64,000 nt of DNA from Acinetobacter sp. ANC 4204 (GTDB lineage Bacteria > Pseudomonadota > Gammaproteobacteria > Pseudomonadales > Moraxellaceae), in NCBI RefSeq assembly GCF_002135205.1, contig NZ_NEFZ01000010.1, positions 62,001 to 126,000 on the forward strand, in the 5' to 3' direction. This document shows, piece by piece, positions 28,198 to 36,840 of this stretch. Within the stretch, counting starts at the first letter, position 1; each line of letters begins with the position of its first letter. The position numbers and the translations under genes were made by a program. Under the pieces are notes generated by a model. That model saw nothing but the letters and a program-made list of their open reading frames with translations, ran no database searches and was not told the origin of the DNA.

Positions 28198-29079
28198 ATG
28201 CATTTTAGGAATCAAAATGCGTTAATGCTGATGTTGGGCACTTTGTTGGCTCAGCATAGTTATGCGATTGATGTGAATGTAGGGGATTACACTGCTTTAC
28301 CCAAAGGAACAAATGTTGGTGTGTTCTATTATCAACATAGTGAGATGGATGGTTATTATCAAAATGGTCAAAAAACCGATGCGGACTCGACCTCAGATAT
28401 TGGTATCGCACGTTTAATTCATTTCACCGATATTGCGGGTATACGCGCAGATCCTCAAATTATTTTGCCATTTGGGTCGGTACGGAATACTCAAATTGGA
28501 GGAGCGCATTTAAATAATGCCTCAGGTTTTGCAGATCCGATTATTGCTTCTTCATTTTGGTTGATCAATCAACCTGAACAAGGAGCTTCTGGGCGTTATT
28601 TCGCATTAACTCCATTAATTACTTTACCAATAGGTAGCTACGACAAACACGATGTCGTAAATCTGGGTGAAAACCGCTTTAAATATGATTTGCAAATGGC
28701 ATGGGTACAACCGCTTTATGGAAAATTGGGCCTAGAGTTTTATCAAGATGTCATTTGGTATGGTGACAATGATGAGGCAGGCGATGGTCATCAAACGCTG
28801 TCCCAAGATACCAGTTATCAAACCCAAATCAATTTACGTTATGACTTGAATACAACGCAAAGAGTTGCTTTGGGCTATGTGGCGAATTATGGCGGTGAAC
28901 AATCCTTAGATGGCATTCACCTTGACCAAGATATGGAAAAGCAGCAGGTCAGATTCGAATTCCAACAAATGCTGAATGCCAAAACGCAACTGAGTACGCA
29001 GGTAGTTTCAGATACACAAGTCGAAAGCGGATTTAAAAAAGATTTGGGACTGAATTTACGCCTGCTTTACATTTTTTAA
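28198..29079 (+). CDS. Outer-membrane channel of the phenol-degradation MetA-like family
   Basis: A 294-residue protein with a signal peptide (hydrophobic ALMLMLGTLLAQHSYA, cut before IDVN) and a predicted beta-barrel ending in Phe. The ATG at 28198 is used because it directly starts the signal peptide and follows AAGGGAAC; the longer frame would add a charged non-signal leader. It is related to the partial gene at 1-472. As first gene after the sigma-54 promoter it likely admits aromatic alcohols or aldehydes for the two dehydrogenases downstream. Confidence 0.8.
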   Translation: MHFRNQNALMLMLGTLLAQHSYAIDVNVGDYTALPKGTNVGVFYYQHSEMDGYYQNGQKTDADSTSDIGIARLIHFTDIAGIRADPQIILPFGSVRNTQIGGAHLNNASGFADPIIASSFWLINQPEQGASGRYFALTPLITLPIGSYDKHDVVNLGENRFKYDLQMAWVQPLYGKLGLEFYQDVIWYGDNDEAGDGHQTLSQDTSYQTQINLRYDLNTTQRVALGYVANYGGEQSLDGIHLDQDMEKQQVRFEFQQMLNAKTQLSTQVVSDTQVESGFKKDLGLNLRLLYIF

Positions 29080-29179
29080 TTTAAAGCATGCGTTATGACT
29101 ACACATCCGTTGATCCAGTTTTGTAATGATCAAAATGAAGGGACATGTCGGTTGTTAAAATAAATCTTAAGAGGTAACT

Positions 29180-30634
29180 ATGTCGATATTAACAAAAGAG
29201 ATTTGGGATAAAAAACTATTTAACGGTGCATGGCAATCAGCTTCACAGACTTATAACGTCGTTGAGGTGGCAACAGGTCATGAATTAGGCGAAATTGGCT
29301 ACGCTTCTGTTCAGGATGTTGTAGATGCTGCCCAACAAGCCAAGATTGCGCAGCAACAATGGTGGGCATTAAGCTATCAAGAACGCCAAGCTGTATTTGA
29401 ACGAGCAGCCAATTTACTGACCGAAAATCAAGCCGAAGTCATTGAGTGGCTGGTCAAAGAAAGTGGCTCTTTACAGCTCAAAGCAGGCTTTGAAGTGAGC
29501 ATTGCAATTCAAGTGCTTAAACATTGTATTGCTTTGCCTGCTGCTGATCAGGGCATGTTATTACCGACACAAAATGGAAAACTCAGTATTGCTAAACGTG
29601 TGCCTTTGGGCGTGGTTGGAGTCATTTCTCCTTTCAATTTCCCATTATATTTAGCCTTACGTGCTGTCGCTCCTGCCTTGGCATTAGGCAATGCTGTTGT
29701 ACTTAAGCCTGACGAACGTACCGCAGTGTGTAGCGGTTATGCGATTGCCCGATTTTTTGAGTTGGCTGGTTTGCCAAAGGGACTGTTACATGTATTGCCA
29801 GGTGGCGCAGAAGTTGGTGAAGCACTGACCTTAGATCAAAATATTGCCAGTATTCAATTTACAGGATCTACTCATGTCGGGCGTATAGTCGGCGCCAATG
29901 CGGCAAAGACTTTGAAGAAAGTTTCCTTGGAATTGGGCGGTAAAAACTCACTGATTATTTTGGACGATGCAGACATTGAGCTTGCCGCTGAAAATATTGC
30001 TTGGGGTGTCTTTTTGCATTCAGGTCAAATTTGTATGACTTCGGGAAAAATCTTAATCCATCAAGAGATTTATACGCAAGTTAAACAGCGTGTGATTGAA
30101 AAGGTGAAAAATTTTGTCGTCGGTAATCCTTGTGACAGCAAAGTCACGATTGGACCACTGATTAATGCCAAGCAAGCCCAACGTGTAGAGCAATTGGTCA
30201 ATGCCGCTGTTTCAGAAGGTGCTACATTGGAAATTGGTGGACGTGCAGATGGCGTCTTTTTTGAACCTACGGTGCTTGCTGACGTGACGTCGAATAACTC
30301 AATTTTCACCGAAGAAATTTTTGGACCTGTGGCTGTCCTGATTCCTTTTAGCACCGATGCAGAAGCCATTGAGTTGGCAAATGATGGAGATTACGGACTT
30401 TCTGCTGGAATTATTACCGCGAATGTTGGACGAGGCATGCAGCTCGGTGCACAGCTTAAAGTTGGTTTGCTACATATCAATGATCAAACCGTGAATGATG
30501 AAACCGTCAATCCATTTGGAGGTTTTGGTGCATCAGGGAACGGCACACGTATTGGGGGACCCGCCAATGTGGATGAGTTTACCCAATGGCAATGGATGAC
30601 TGTACAGGCTCAAGCGCCACATTATCCTTTTTAA
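29180..30634 (+). CDS. Benzaldehyde dehydrogenase (AreC/XylC type)
   Basis: NAD(P)-dependent aldehyde dehydrogenase of 484 residues. Visible: SPFNFPL in the cofactor region, FTGSTHVG, catalytic Glu in LELGGKN and catalytic Cys in HSGQICMTSGK. The N-terminus and the C-terminal QWQWMTVQ segment resemble benzaldehyde/vanillin dehydrogenases. It follows the channel gene by 100 bp and precedes the alcohol dehydrogenase by 33 bp, matching the benzyl alcohol to benzaldehyde to benzoate logic of Acinetobacter are genes. No esterase (AreA) is linked here. Confidence 0.8.
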   Translation: MSILTKEIWDKKLFNGAWQSASQTYNVVEVATGHELGEIGYASVQDVVDAAQQAKIAQQQWWALSYQERQAVFERAANLLTENQAEVIEWLVKESGSLQLKAGFEVSIAIQVLKHCIALPAADQGMLLPTQNGKLSIAKRVPLGVVGVISPFNFPLYLALRAVAPALALGNAVVLKPDERTAVCSGYAIARFFELAGLPKGLLHVLPGGAEVGEALTLDQNIASIQFTGSTHVGRIVGANAAKTLKKVSLELGGKNSLIILDDADIELAAENIAWGVFLHSGQICMTSGKILIHQEIYTQVKQRVIEKVKNFVVGNPCDSKVTIGPLINAKQAQRVEQLVNAAVSEGATLEIGGRADGVFFEPTVLADVTSNNSIFTEEIFGPVAVLIPFSTDAEAIELANDGDYGLSAGIITANVGRGMQLGAQLKVGLLHINDQTVNDETVNPFGGFGASGNGTRIGGPANVDEFTQWQWMTVQAQAPHYPF

Positions 30635-30667
30635 TACATAAAACCATTTATTACAGGAAGTAATTAC

Positions 30668-31783
30668 ATGAACGAAATGAGAGACATCGTTGCTGCTGTG
30701 ACAGCATGTAAAGGCGCAGATTTTGAATTGCAGCCTTTAAAAATTCGCCAACCGAAAGGTGATGAAGTCTTGGTAAAAGTTGTTGCCACAGGTATGTGTC
30801 ATACTGACTTAATTGTGCGTGATCAATATTATCCAGTGCCTTTGCCTGCGGTTCTTGGGCATGAGGGTGCGGGCATTATTGAGGCGATTGGACCGAATGT
30901 CACTGACCTTCAAGTAGGGGACCATGTGGTGCTGAGTTATGGTTACTGTGGCAAATGTGCACAGTGTAATACGGGGAATCCAGCCTATTGCTCAGAGTTT
31001 TTTGGACGTAACTTTAGTGGCGCAGATTTAGAAGGGAACAGTGCAATTTGTACCCATGATCATGGCGTTGTACATGACCATTTCTTTGCCCAATCTTCTT
31101 TTGCGACCTATGCCTTAAGTCGTGAAAATAATGCGGTTAAGGTGACCAAAGATGTACCAATTGAATTACTTGGTCCTTTAGGTTGTGGTATTCAAACGGG
31201 TGCTGGTGCATGTATTAATGCGCTTAAAGTTACACCTGCCAGTAGTTTTGTGACATGGGGCGCGGGTGCAGTTGGTTTAAGTGCCTTACTTGCGGCAAAG
31301 GTCTGTGGTGCAGCTACCATCGTTGCAGTTGATATTGTTGAATCCCGTTTAGAGTTAGCCAAGCAGTTAGGTGCGACACATGTGATTAATAGTAAGACTC
31401 AAGACCCTGTAGAGGCGATTAAAAAAATAACGGGTGGGGGCATCAATTTTGCTTTGGAGTCTACTGGACGACCTGAAATATTGAAACAAGGTATTGATGC
31501 ATTGGGCATTTTGGGCAAGATTGCCGTAGTTGGTGCACCACCTTTAGGTACCACAGCTCAATTTGATGTGAATGATTTATTGTTAGGCGGGAAAACGATT
31601 TTGGGCGTTGTCGAAGGAAGTGGTGCTCCTAAAAAATTCATTCCTGAACTGGTCAAGCTTTATCAGCAAGGACAATTCCCGTTTGATAAGCTTGTGAAAT
31701 TCTATGCCTTTGACGAAATTAACCAAGCCGCGATGGATAGTCATAAGGGCATAACACTCAAGCCTATTATTAAAATCGCATAA
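30668..31783 (+). CDS. Aryl (benzyl) alcohol dehydrogenase, zinc type
   Basis: A 371-residue zinc alcohol dehydrogenase that would oxidise benzyl alcohol to benzaldehyde with NAD+. Catalytic zinc region GMCHTDLIVRD and GHEGAG; structural zinc loop CGKCAQCNTGNPAYC; NAD motif GAGAVGLSALL. It resembles the AreB/XylB branch. It is the last gene before a strong terminator. A second enzyme of the same branch is encoded at 35677-36768. Confidence 0.83.
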   Translation: MNEMRDIVAAVTACKGADFELQPLKIRQPKGDEVLVKVVATGMCHTDLIVRDQYYPVPLPAVLGHEGAGIIEAIGPNVTDLQVGDHVVLSYGYCGKCAQCNTGNPAYCSEFFGRNFSGADLEGNSAICTHDHGVVHDHFFAQSSFATYALSRENNAVKVTKDVPIELLGPLGCGIQTGAGACINALKVTPASSFVTWGAGAVGLSALLAAKVCGAATIVAVDIVESRLELAKQLGATHVINSKTQDPVEAIKKITGGGINFALESTGRPEILKQGIDALGILGKIAVVGAPPLGTTAQFDVNDLLLGGKTILGVVEGSGAPKKFIPELVKLYQQGQFPFDKLVKFYAFDEINQAAMDSHKGITLKPIIKIA

Positions 31784-31791
31784 TATCTGGA

Positions 31792-31820
31792 GACATGATC
31801 ATCCGTGATCATGTCTTTTT
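31792..31820 (+). terminator. Rho-independent terminator of the benzyl alcohol operon
   Basis: GACATGATCA and TGATCATGTC form a 10-bp stem with a TCCG loop, followed by TTTTT. It begins 9 bp after the alcohol dehydrogenase stop. Confidence 0.9.
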
Positions 31821-31868
31821 CTGAATAATAAAAATACAGTCAAATGAAGCCAATGGCTGCTAGTTTTT

Positions 31869-32047
31869 AATCGGTGAGTAGTAAAAGATGTAAACTTTGT
31901 AGCGGTATCGTTTCTGCATGAACAGCATGGGCTACTGGTATTCAACTGTGGTGATCCAAGTTTTGTATTAAACCGTGAAAATCTGGAAGAAGATATCGCT
32001 CCAATATTAATTTTGATAGTGAATAACATAAAAGCCGAAATTGGTTA
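31869..32047 (+). pseudogene. Decayed 3' end of an IclR-family gene
   Basis: About 178 bp align with the last part of the intact IclR gene at 24961-25140; the final 60 bp are nearly identical (ATATCGCTCCAA, AAAGCCGAAATTGG). Early stop codons (GAG TAG TAA) and a 1-bp length change break the frame, and no start or DNA-binding part remains. It is in the same orientation as the intact gene, so the two copies are direct repeats around the cupin/sigma-54/benzyl alcohol block. The rest of the 31784-32242 gap has no other feature I can name. Confidence 0.85.
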
Positions 32048-32242
32048 AAATGAAGATTTAAACTCTAGAAAAAATATAGTAATTCATTTCTTTTATCATT
32101 AGGTAATGATAAGTGGCTTGCACTGTAATTATGTTACTTATATAAAAGGAATATACTAAATTAGTATATGAGAGTGATAAAAGACCATGATTTCATGAAA
32201 TATTCTATCTATTCTGATGTTTAAAGGTGTGAAAAATAAAAT

Positions 32243-33154
32243 ATGGATCGATTAGAATGCAATCGAATGTTGATTGCAGTGATTGAACAGGGTAGCTTTG
32301 CAAAAGCAGCTGAACAACGTTTGACGAGTGTTGCACAAGCATCCAAACTAATTGCGCGTTTAGAAAATGAATTGGGGGTGCAATTACTACATCGTTCAAC
32401 ACGATCATTACGAACTACTGAAATTGGTCAGGCGTATTATTTTCAAGTGAAGCAACTCATGGCTGAATTTGATGAACTTGAAGTCAGTGTAAAAAATCAA
32501 TCACGCACACCAAGTGGTCGAATCAAAATTAGTGTTCCCAATTCTTTTGGAGTAAATCAATTAAGTCACGCACTTGTTGAGTTTGCCCAGCGATATCCTG
32601 AAATTGAGCTAGATGTCAGTTTTACAGATCGACTGGTAAACGTTATTGATGAAGGCTTTGATCTAGCAATACGTATTGGACTTTTAAAAGATAGTAACCT
32701 GATTGCTAGACATTTATTGGATATACAAATTTTACTTGTAGCCGCACCAAGCTATTTACAACAGGTTCAATCACCGGAAAAACCTGAAGATTTATTAAAG
32801 CATCAATGTATTATTGATCGTAATTTTAAAGAACCTGAATTCTGGCGTTTTTCTTCCACAGAACAACCACAGCTAGAAGAAACTGTACAGTTAGAAGGCA
32901 GAGTGAACTTTGCAAACACTGAAGCTTGTCATATTGCAGCTTTAGCCGGACTAGGTGTTTGTAGAATCCCTGCATTCATTTGTAGCCAATCGCTTAAATC
33001 GAAACAGCTTATTCCACTTATGCCAAATTACTATATTAAAAGTAGTGGTTTATATGCTGTGTACCCACCATCACGTCACTTAGCCAATAAGGTAAGAAGT
33101 TTAATTGATTTCTTAAAAGACTATTATCAGAACCGTCAAGAATGGGATTTCTAA
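32243..33154 (+). CDS. LysR-family transcriptional regulator (CrgA-like)
   Basis: A 303-residue LysR protein; the helix-turn-helix is SFAKAAEQRLTSVAQASKLIARLENELG (about 18-45) followed by LLHRSTRSLRTTE, and the effector domain contains DLAIRIG. It is immediately upstream of, and co-directional with, DoxX, a glutathionyl-hydroquinone reductase and an esterase, a grouping commonly seen in quinone or electrophile stress units, which it may regulate. Confidence 0.87.
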   Translation: MDRLECNRMLIAVIEQGSFAKAAEQRLTSVAQASKLIARLENELGVQLLHRSTRSLRTTEIGQAYYFQVKQLMAEFDELEVSVKNQSRTPSGRIKISVPNSFGVNQLSHALVEFAQRYPEIELDVSFTDRLVNVIDEGFDLAIRIGLLKDSNLIARHLLDIQILLVAAPSYLQQVQSPEKPEDLLKHQCIIDRNFKEPEFWRFSSTEQPQLEETVQLEGRVNFANTEACHIAALAGLGVCRIPAFICSQSLKSKQLIPLMPNYYIKSSGLYAVYPPSRHLANKVRSLIDFLKDYYQNRQEWDF

Positions 33155-33273
33155 TAAAATTGAGTTAATAATTTCTAAAATGGAAATAATATTTTGCTAT
33201 ACATGGTATTAATCAACAAATAAAAAATAATTATATTATTTCTATAACGACATCATTGTTGAAGGAAATGATT

Positions 33274-33678
33274 ATGAATACTGCACCCACAGCTCCTTAT
33301 GCGGCTTTACTCTTACGCATTAGCTTAGCCATTCTATTTTTTGCCCATGCAGGTCTGAAATTCTTTGTGTATACCCCAACAGGGACAGCACAATTTTTTG
33401 AATCTGTTGGCGTTCCTGGATGGATGGCTTATATCACTATCACATGGGAATTCTTAGGTGCAATTGCATTATTGGTTGGTTTTAAACCACGACTGGCTGC
33501 ACTTTCCCTGATTCCAGTATTACTTGGCACAATTTTCACAGTACATGGAGCATCTGGTTTTTGGTTTACTAATCCGAATGGCGGTTGGGAATATCCTGCA
33601 TTCTGGATTGTCGGTTTGATTAGCTTGGCTTTAATTGGTGATGGTCCGTTTCATCTAAAATCTTCTTTTAAGTCTTAA
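33274..33678 (+). CDS. DoxX-family membrane protein
   Basis: A 134-residue inner-membrane protein with four predicted helices (LLRISLAILFFAHAGLKF, ITWEFLGAIALLVGF, AALSLIPVLLGTIFTVHG, FWIVGLISLALIG), the DoxX layout. The ATG at 33274 has GAAGGA 7 nt upstream, whereas the longer TTG frame would start inside the ribosome site. DoxX-like proteins take part in thiol/oxidative stress complexes or quinol-linked redox; the exact role is unknown here. Confidence 0.82.
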   Translation: MNTAPTAPYAALLLRISLAILFFAHAGLKFFVYTPTGTAQFFESVGVPGWMAYITITWEFLGAIALLVGFKPRLAALSLIPVLLGTIFTVHGASGFWFTNPNGGWEYPAFWIVGLISLALIGDGPFHLKSSFKS

Positions 33679-33686
33679 TTTCATTC

Positions 33687-33716
33687 AAGTGCGGCACTTC
33701 TATAGGTGCTGTACTT
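33687..33716 (+). terminator. Hairpin after doxX-like gene
   Basis: AAGTGCGGCAC pairs with GTGCTGTACTT including G-U pairs, followed by a short TTGC. It may be a weak or leaky terminator before the hydroquinone reductase gene 22 bp on. Confidence 0.45.
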
Positions 33717-33737
33717 TTGCATTAGAAAGGTTAAGTC

Positions 33738-34694
33738 ATGTTAGTGAATGGACAGTGGGTCGAAAATTGGCAACCCGTACAAGCAGTTGATCATGAGGGT
33801 GGATTTGTTCGTCAAGTCTCAAGTTTTAGACATTGGGTCACAGTTGATGGTCAGGCAGGTCCAACAGGTGAGGGTGGTTTTAAAGCAGAAAAAGGACGTT
33901 ACCATTTATATGTTGCATTGATTTGTCCTTGGGCATCTCGAACGCTAATAGCACTTGCACTGAAAGGACTAACCGATGTTATTTCGGTGTCTGTTGTAGA
34001 GCCTCAGTTGAGTGATTGTGGTTGGCGTTTTGGGGATTCATTTGATGCCAATCATGATGAGATCAATCATAAACAATATATGCATGAAATTTACACCATG
34101 GCAGACTCCAATTTCACAGGTCGAGCAACTGTACCTGTGCTTTGGGATAAAAAACGTCAAATCATTGTGAATAATGAATCAGCAGATATTATTCGTATGT
34201 TGAACTCTGGTTTTGGAGATTTTGCTCATACTGATTATGAATTGTACCCAGAGAGCTTGCAGAATGATATAGACACACTCAATCAACAAATTTATCAAAA
34301 GCTCAATAATGGTGTTTATCGTGCTGGATTTGCAACAACGCAAATTGCCTATGAGCATGCAGTTGGTGACGTATTCTCAATGCTAGATCAGCTTGAAGAA
34401 CGTTTGTCTAAATATCGATATTTATTTGGTGATGTCTTTACTGAATCGGATATCCGTTTGTTTGTGACCCTTATTCGTTTTGATGTCGCATATCATGGTT
34501 TATTTAAGTGTAATCTAAAAAAATTGAGTGATTACCCATCATTAAGCCGTTATGTGCAAGAGATTCTGCATATCCCTGGTGTGGCAAATACGGTCAATTT
34601 TGAACATATTAAACAGGGATATTATTCCATCAAATCATTAAATCCTTTAGGTATTGTTCCTTTAGGTCCTGAAATTAAATTTGAATTATCTTGA
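33738..34694 (+). CDS. Glutathionyl-hydroquinone reductase (Xi-class GST)
   Basis: Reduces glutathionyl-hydroquinones back to hydroquinones using glutathione. The diagnostic active site C-P-W-A is in LICPWASRTLIALALKGL near residue 62; the N-terminal extension with FRHWV and GGFKAEKGRYHLY and the C-terminal GST helical domain (ESDIRLFVTLIRFD) complete the family pattern. The 318-residue length fits. Suited to detoxifying quinones formed during aromatic catabolism, together with the neighbouring DoxX and esterase. Confidence 0.9.
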   Translation: MLVNGQWVENWQPVQAVDHEGGFVRQVSSFRHWVTVDGQAGPTGEGGFKAEKGRYHLYVALICPWASRTLIALALKGLTDVISVSVVEPQLSDCGWRFGDSFDANHDEINHKQYMHEIYTMADSNFTGRATVPVLWDKKRQIIVNNESADIIRMLNSGFGDFAHTDYELYPESLQNDIDTLNQQIYQKLNNGVYRAGFATTQIAYEHAVGDVFSMLDQLEERLSKYRYLFGDVFTESDIRLFVTLIRFDVAYHGLFKCNLKKLSDYPSLSRYVQEILHIPGVANTVNFEHIKQGYYSIKSLNPLGIVPLGPEIKFELS

Positions 34695-34707
34695 TAAGGT
34701 GAAAATC

Positions 34708-35304
34708 ATGCATATTAAGCTGGTTATTTTTTTACATGGTGTTGGTAGTAATGGAAAGGATTTACTCCCTATTGGGGAATATTGGCAGCAAAATCATCCT
34801 GAATTGGAAATTTCCTCACCCAATGCACCCTTTCCATTTATGAATAGTACTGAAGCATTTCAGTGGTTTAGTGTTACTGGTGTAACAGTAGAAAATCGCT
34901 TGGAGCGTATAGAGCAAGCACGTCCTGCTTTTGATCAGACAATTAAACAAATTTTAGAACAACATCAATTGCAAAATCAGCTAGATCAGGTGGTATTTTG
35001 TGGATTCTCACAAGGTACTATCATGGCATTAGATGCTGTTGTAACAGGACGTTGGCCTGTTGCTGGTGTGATTGGTTTTTCTGGTCGTTTAGCGACGCCA
35101 ATTCAAAATGATTTAATCATTAAACCTAAAATTTTATTATTACATGGTAAAAATGACACTGTAATACCTGTCACTGAATCTCTACAGGCTCAACAGTTTC
35201 TAACACAGGCTGGATTTAATAGCACACTGCATACCATTGATGGGTTGGGACATTCTATTAATCAAGAGGAACTAGAACAATGTACTAGTTTTTTCAATAA
35301 ATAG
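34708..35304 (+). CDS. Phospholipase/carboxylesterase-family hydrolase
   Basis: A 198-residue alpha/beta hydrolase of the carboxylesterase-2/YpfH type. Oxyanion region LHGVGSNGKDL, nucleophile elbow GFSQGTIMALD (Ser about 102), Asp in GKNDTVIPV and His in GLGHSIN complete the triad. The ATG at 34708 follows AAGGTG by 6-7 nt; an upstream TTG at 34681 overlaps the previous gene and lacks a ribosome site. The substrate is unknown. Confidence 0.82.
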   Translation: MHIKLVIFLHGVGSNGKDLLPIGEYWQQNHPELEISSPNAPFPFMNSTEAFQWFSVTGVTVENRLERIEQARPAFDQTIKQILEQHQLQNQLDQVVFCGFSQGTIMALDAVVTGRWPVAGVIGFSGRLATPIQNDLIIKPKILLLHGKNDTVIPVTESLQAQQFLTQAGFNSTLHTIDGLGHSINQEELEQCTSFFNK

Positions 35305-35343
35305 GTACATATAGAAATTGAATACGTGAATTGTTCTTGACCA

Positions 35344-35370
35344 ACTAGATTCGTGATGTACGAATCTAGT
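35344..35370 (+). terminator. Hairpin after the carboxylesterase gene
   Basis: ACTAGATTCGT and ACGAATCTAGT form a perfect 11-bp stem with a 5-nt loop; the tail TTAGTT is only moderately T-rich. Confidence 0.6.
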
Positions 35371-35376
35371 TTAGTT

Positions 35377-35408
35377 AAAAAAATAAAAAAATAAAAAAAT
35401 AAAAAAAT
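35377..35408. repeat. Four tandem copies of AAAAAAAT
   Basis: An exact 8-bp unit repeated four times in the convergent gap between the esterase and the minus-strand alcohol dehydrogenase. Such A-tract repeats can change copy number by slippage. The remainder of 35409-35676 shows no gene. Confidence 0.9.
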
Positions 35409-35676
35409 TATCAATACAGAACCTATTTCTAAGTAAATACAGCTTATTCATAAGCACCATTTTTATTAGTTTTTACCTAACTTAAAGGTGTCTATAAATA
35501 TGGGAACTATTCGATGAATAAAATTTTTGGTTGCTTAGAATAGGTTAAAAATTGAGAGTGATTGATCTTGAGAGTGGCATGTTGTTTTTTAAATTATTTT
35601 TCTTTATATATTAGAATTTATCTTGAGATAAGCATTAGAAATAATGCTTATCTACCTATATATTGAAATAATTGAA

Positions 35677-36768
35677 TTATCCACCGATTACAACAATCGG
35701 TTTAATGGTGATTCCTGATTTAGAATCCTCAAATGCTTGGTTAATATCGTTAAAATCATAAAATTTCACCAATTTATCAAAAGGAAATTTCCCTTCTTTA
35801 TAATATTGAATGATTTTAGGTATATGTATTTGTGGTGTAGAGTCACCTTGGATGGTCCCTACAATTGTTTTACCTTCCATCAAGATATCATTGGTAAAAT
35901 TTAAAGTCACATCTCCACCCATACCTACAATTGAGATTTTTCCTGCGACTCTTAATGCATCTATGGCATTTTTAATAACAATAGGGACACCAGTTGTTTC
36001 AATTGCATAATGAACACCACCATCTGTGATCTTTTTGATTTCTTCCACTACATTTGAATTTTTACTATTAATCGCATGAGTAGCACCAAGCTCTTTGGCT
36101 ATTTCTAGACGATTTTCATGGATATCTACAACAATAATATACTTCAGCCCCAAAAGGTTTGCCGCCATCACAGCACTGAGTCCGACAGCACCAGAACCAT
36201 AAATTGCTATAGATGTTCCTGGTTCAGGATGCAGACTATTCATCACTGTGCCACTGCCAGTTTGAATCCCACAACCCAAAGGTCCTAATAGTTTTAAATC
36301 AACATCTTTATCCACTTTCACAACATTATGCTTATTTGCTACCGCATAGGTGGCAAAAGATGACTGACCAAAAAATGTCGAGTAATCCTGACCATCTTTA
36401 TGCAATCGATAGGTGCGATCCTGAAGTTTTCCACCAAAGTTGAGCTCAACGGTACGTACACATAAATTGTGATGTCCTGTAAGACATTGCGAGCAAGAAT
36501 TACAATATGAGTAAGATAAAACCACGTGGTCACCGACAGTGACATTCGCAACACTAGAACCTACTTTCTCAACAATACCTGCACCTTCATGCCCTAATAC
36601 TGCTGGAAATGGGGCACCATTTCCTTTAATCGACTCTGCATCTGTGTGACATATACCTGATGCAACGATTCTGATGAGTACTTCGTCTTCTTTGGGTTCA
36701 TCAATTTCAATTTCTTCAATCACTAGTGGATAGTTTTTTTCTTTTGCAAGTGCAGCATTAATTTTCAT
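35677..36768 (-). CDS. Zinc-dependent alcohol dehydrogenase (aryl-alcohol branch)
   Basis: A 363-residue NAD-dependent zinc alcohol dehydrogenase. Catalytic zinc region GICHTDAESIK and GHEGAG, structural zinc loop CNSCSQCLTGHHNLC, NAD motif GSGAVGLSAV. It is clearly a paralogue of the enzyme at 30668-31783, with shared FFGQSSFATYA-type and LLGPLGCGIQTG-type segments. It lies 72 bp downstream of the aldehyde dehydrogenase gene on the same strand. The alcohol oxidised is not determined by sequence. Confidence 0.88.
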   Translation of the reverse strand: MKINAALAKEKNYPLVIEEIEIDEPKEDEVLIRIVASGICHTDAESIKGNGAPFPAVLGHEGAGIVEKVGSSVANVTVGDHVVLSYSYCNSCSQCLTGHHNLCVRTVELNFGGKLQDRTYRLHKDGQDYSTFFGQSSFATYAVANKHNVVKVDKDVDLKLLGPLGCGIQTGSGTVMNSLHPEPGTSIAIYGSGAVGLSAVMAANLLGLKYIIVVDIHENRLEIAKELGATHAINSKNSNVVEEIKKITDGGVHYAIETTGVPIVIKNAIDALRVAGKISIVGMGGDVTLNFTNDILMEGKTIVGTIQGDSTPQIHIPKIIQYYKEGKFPFDKLVKFYDFNDINQAFEDSKSGITIKPIVVIGG

Positions 36769-36840
36769 ACATTTTTCCTTAAATGTAGCTGTTATCTCGC
36801 CGAGTGCTCGATAACAGCGTGTTGTAGATATAATAAAATA

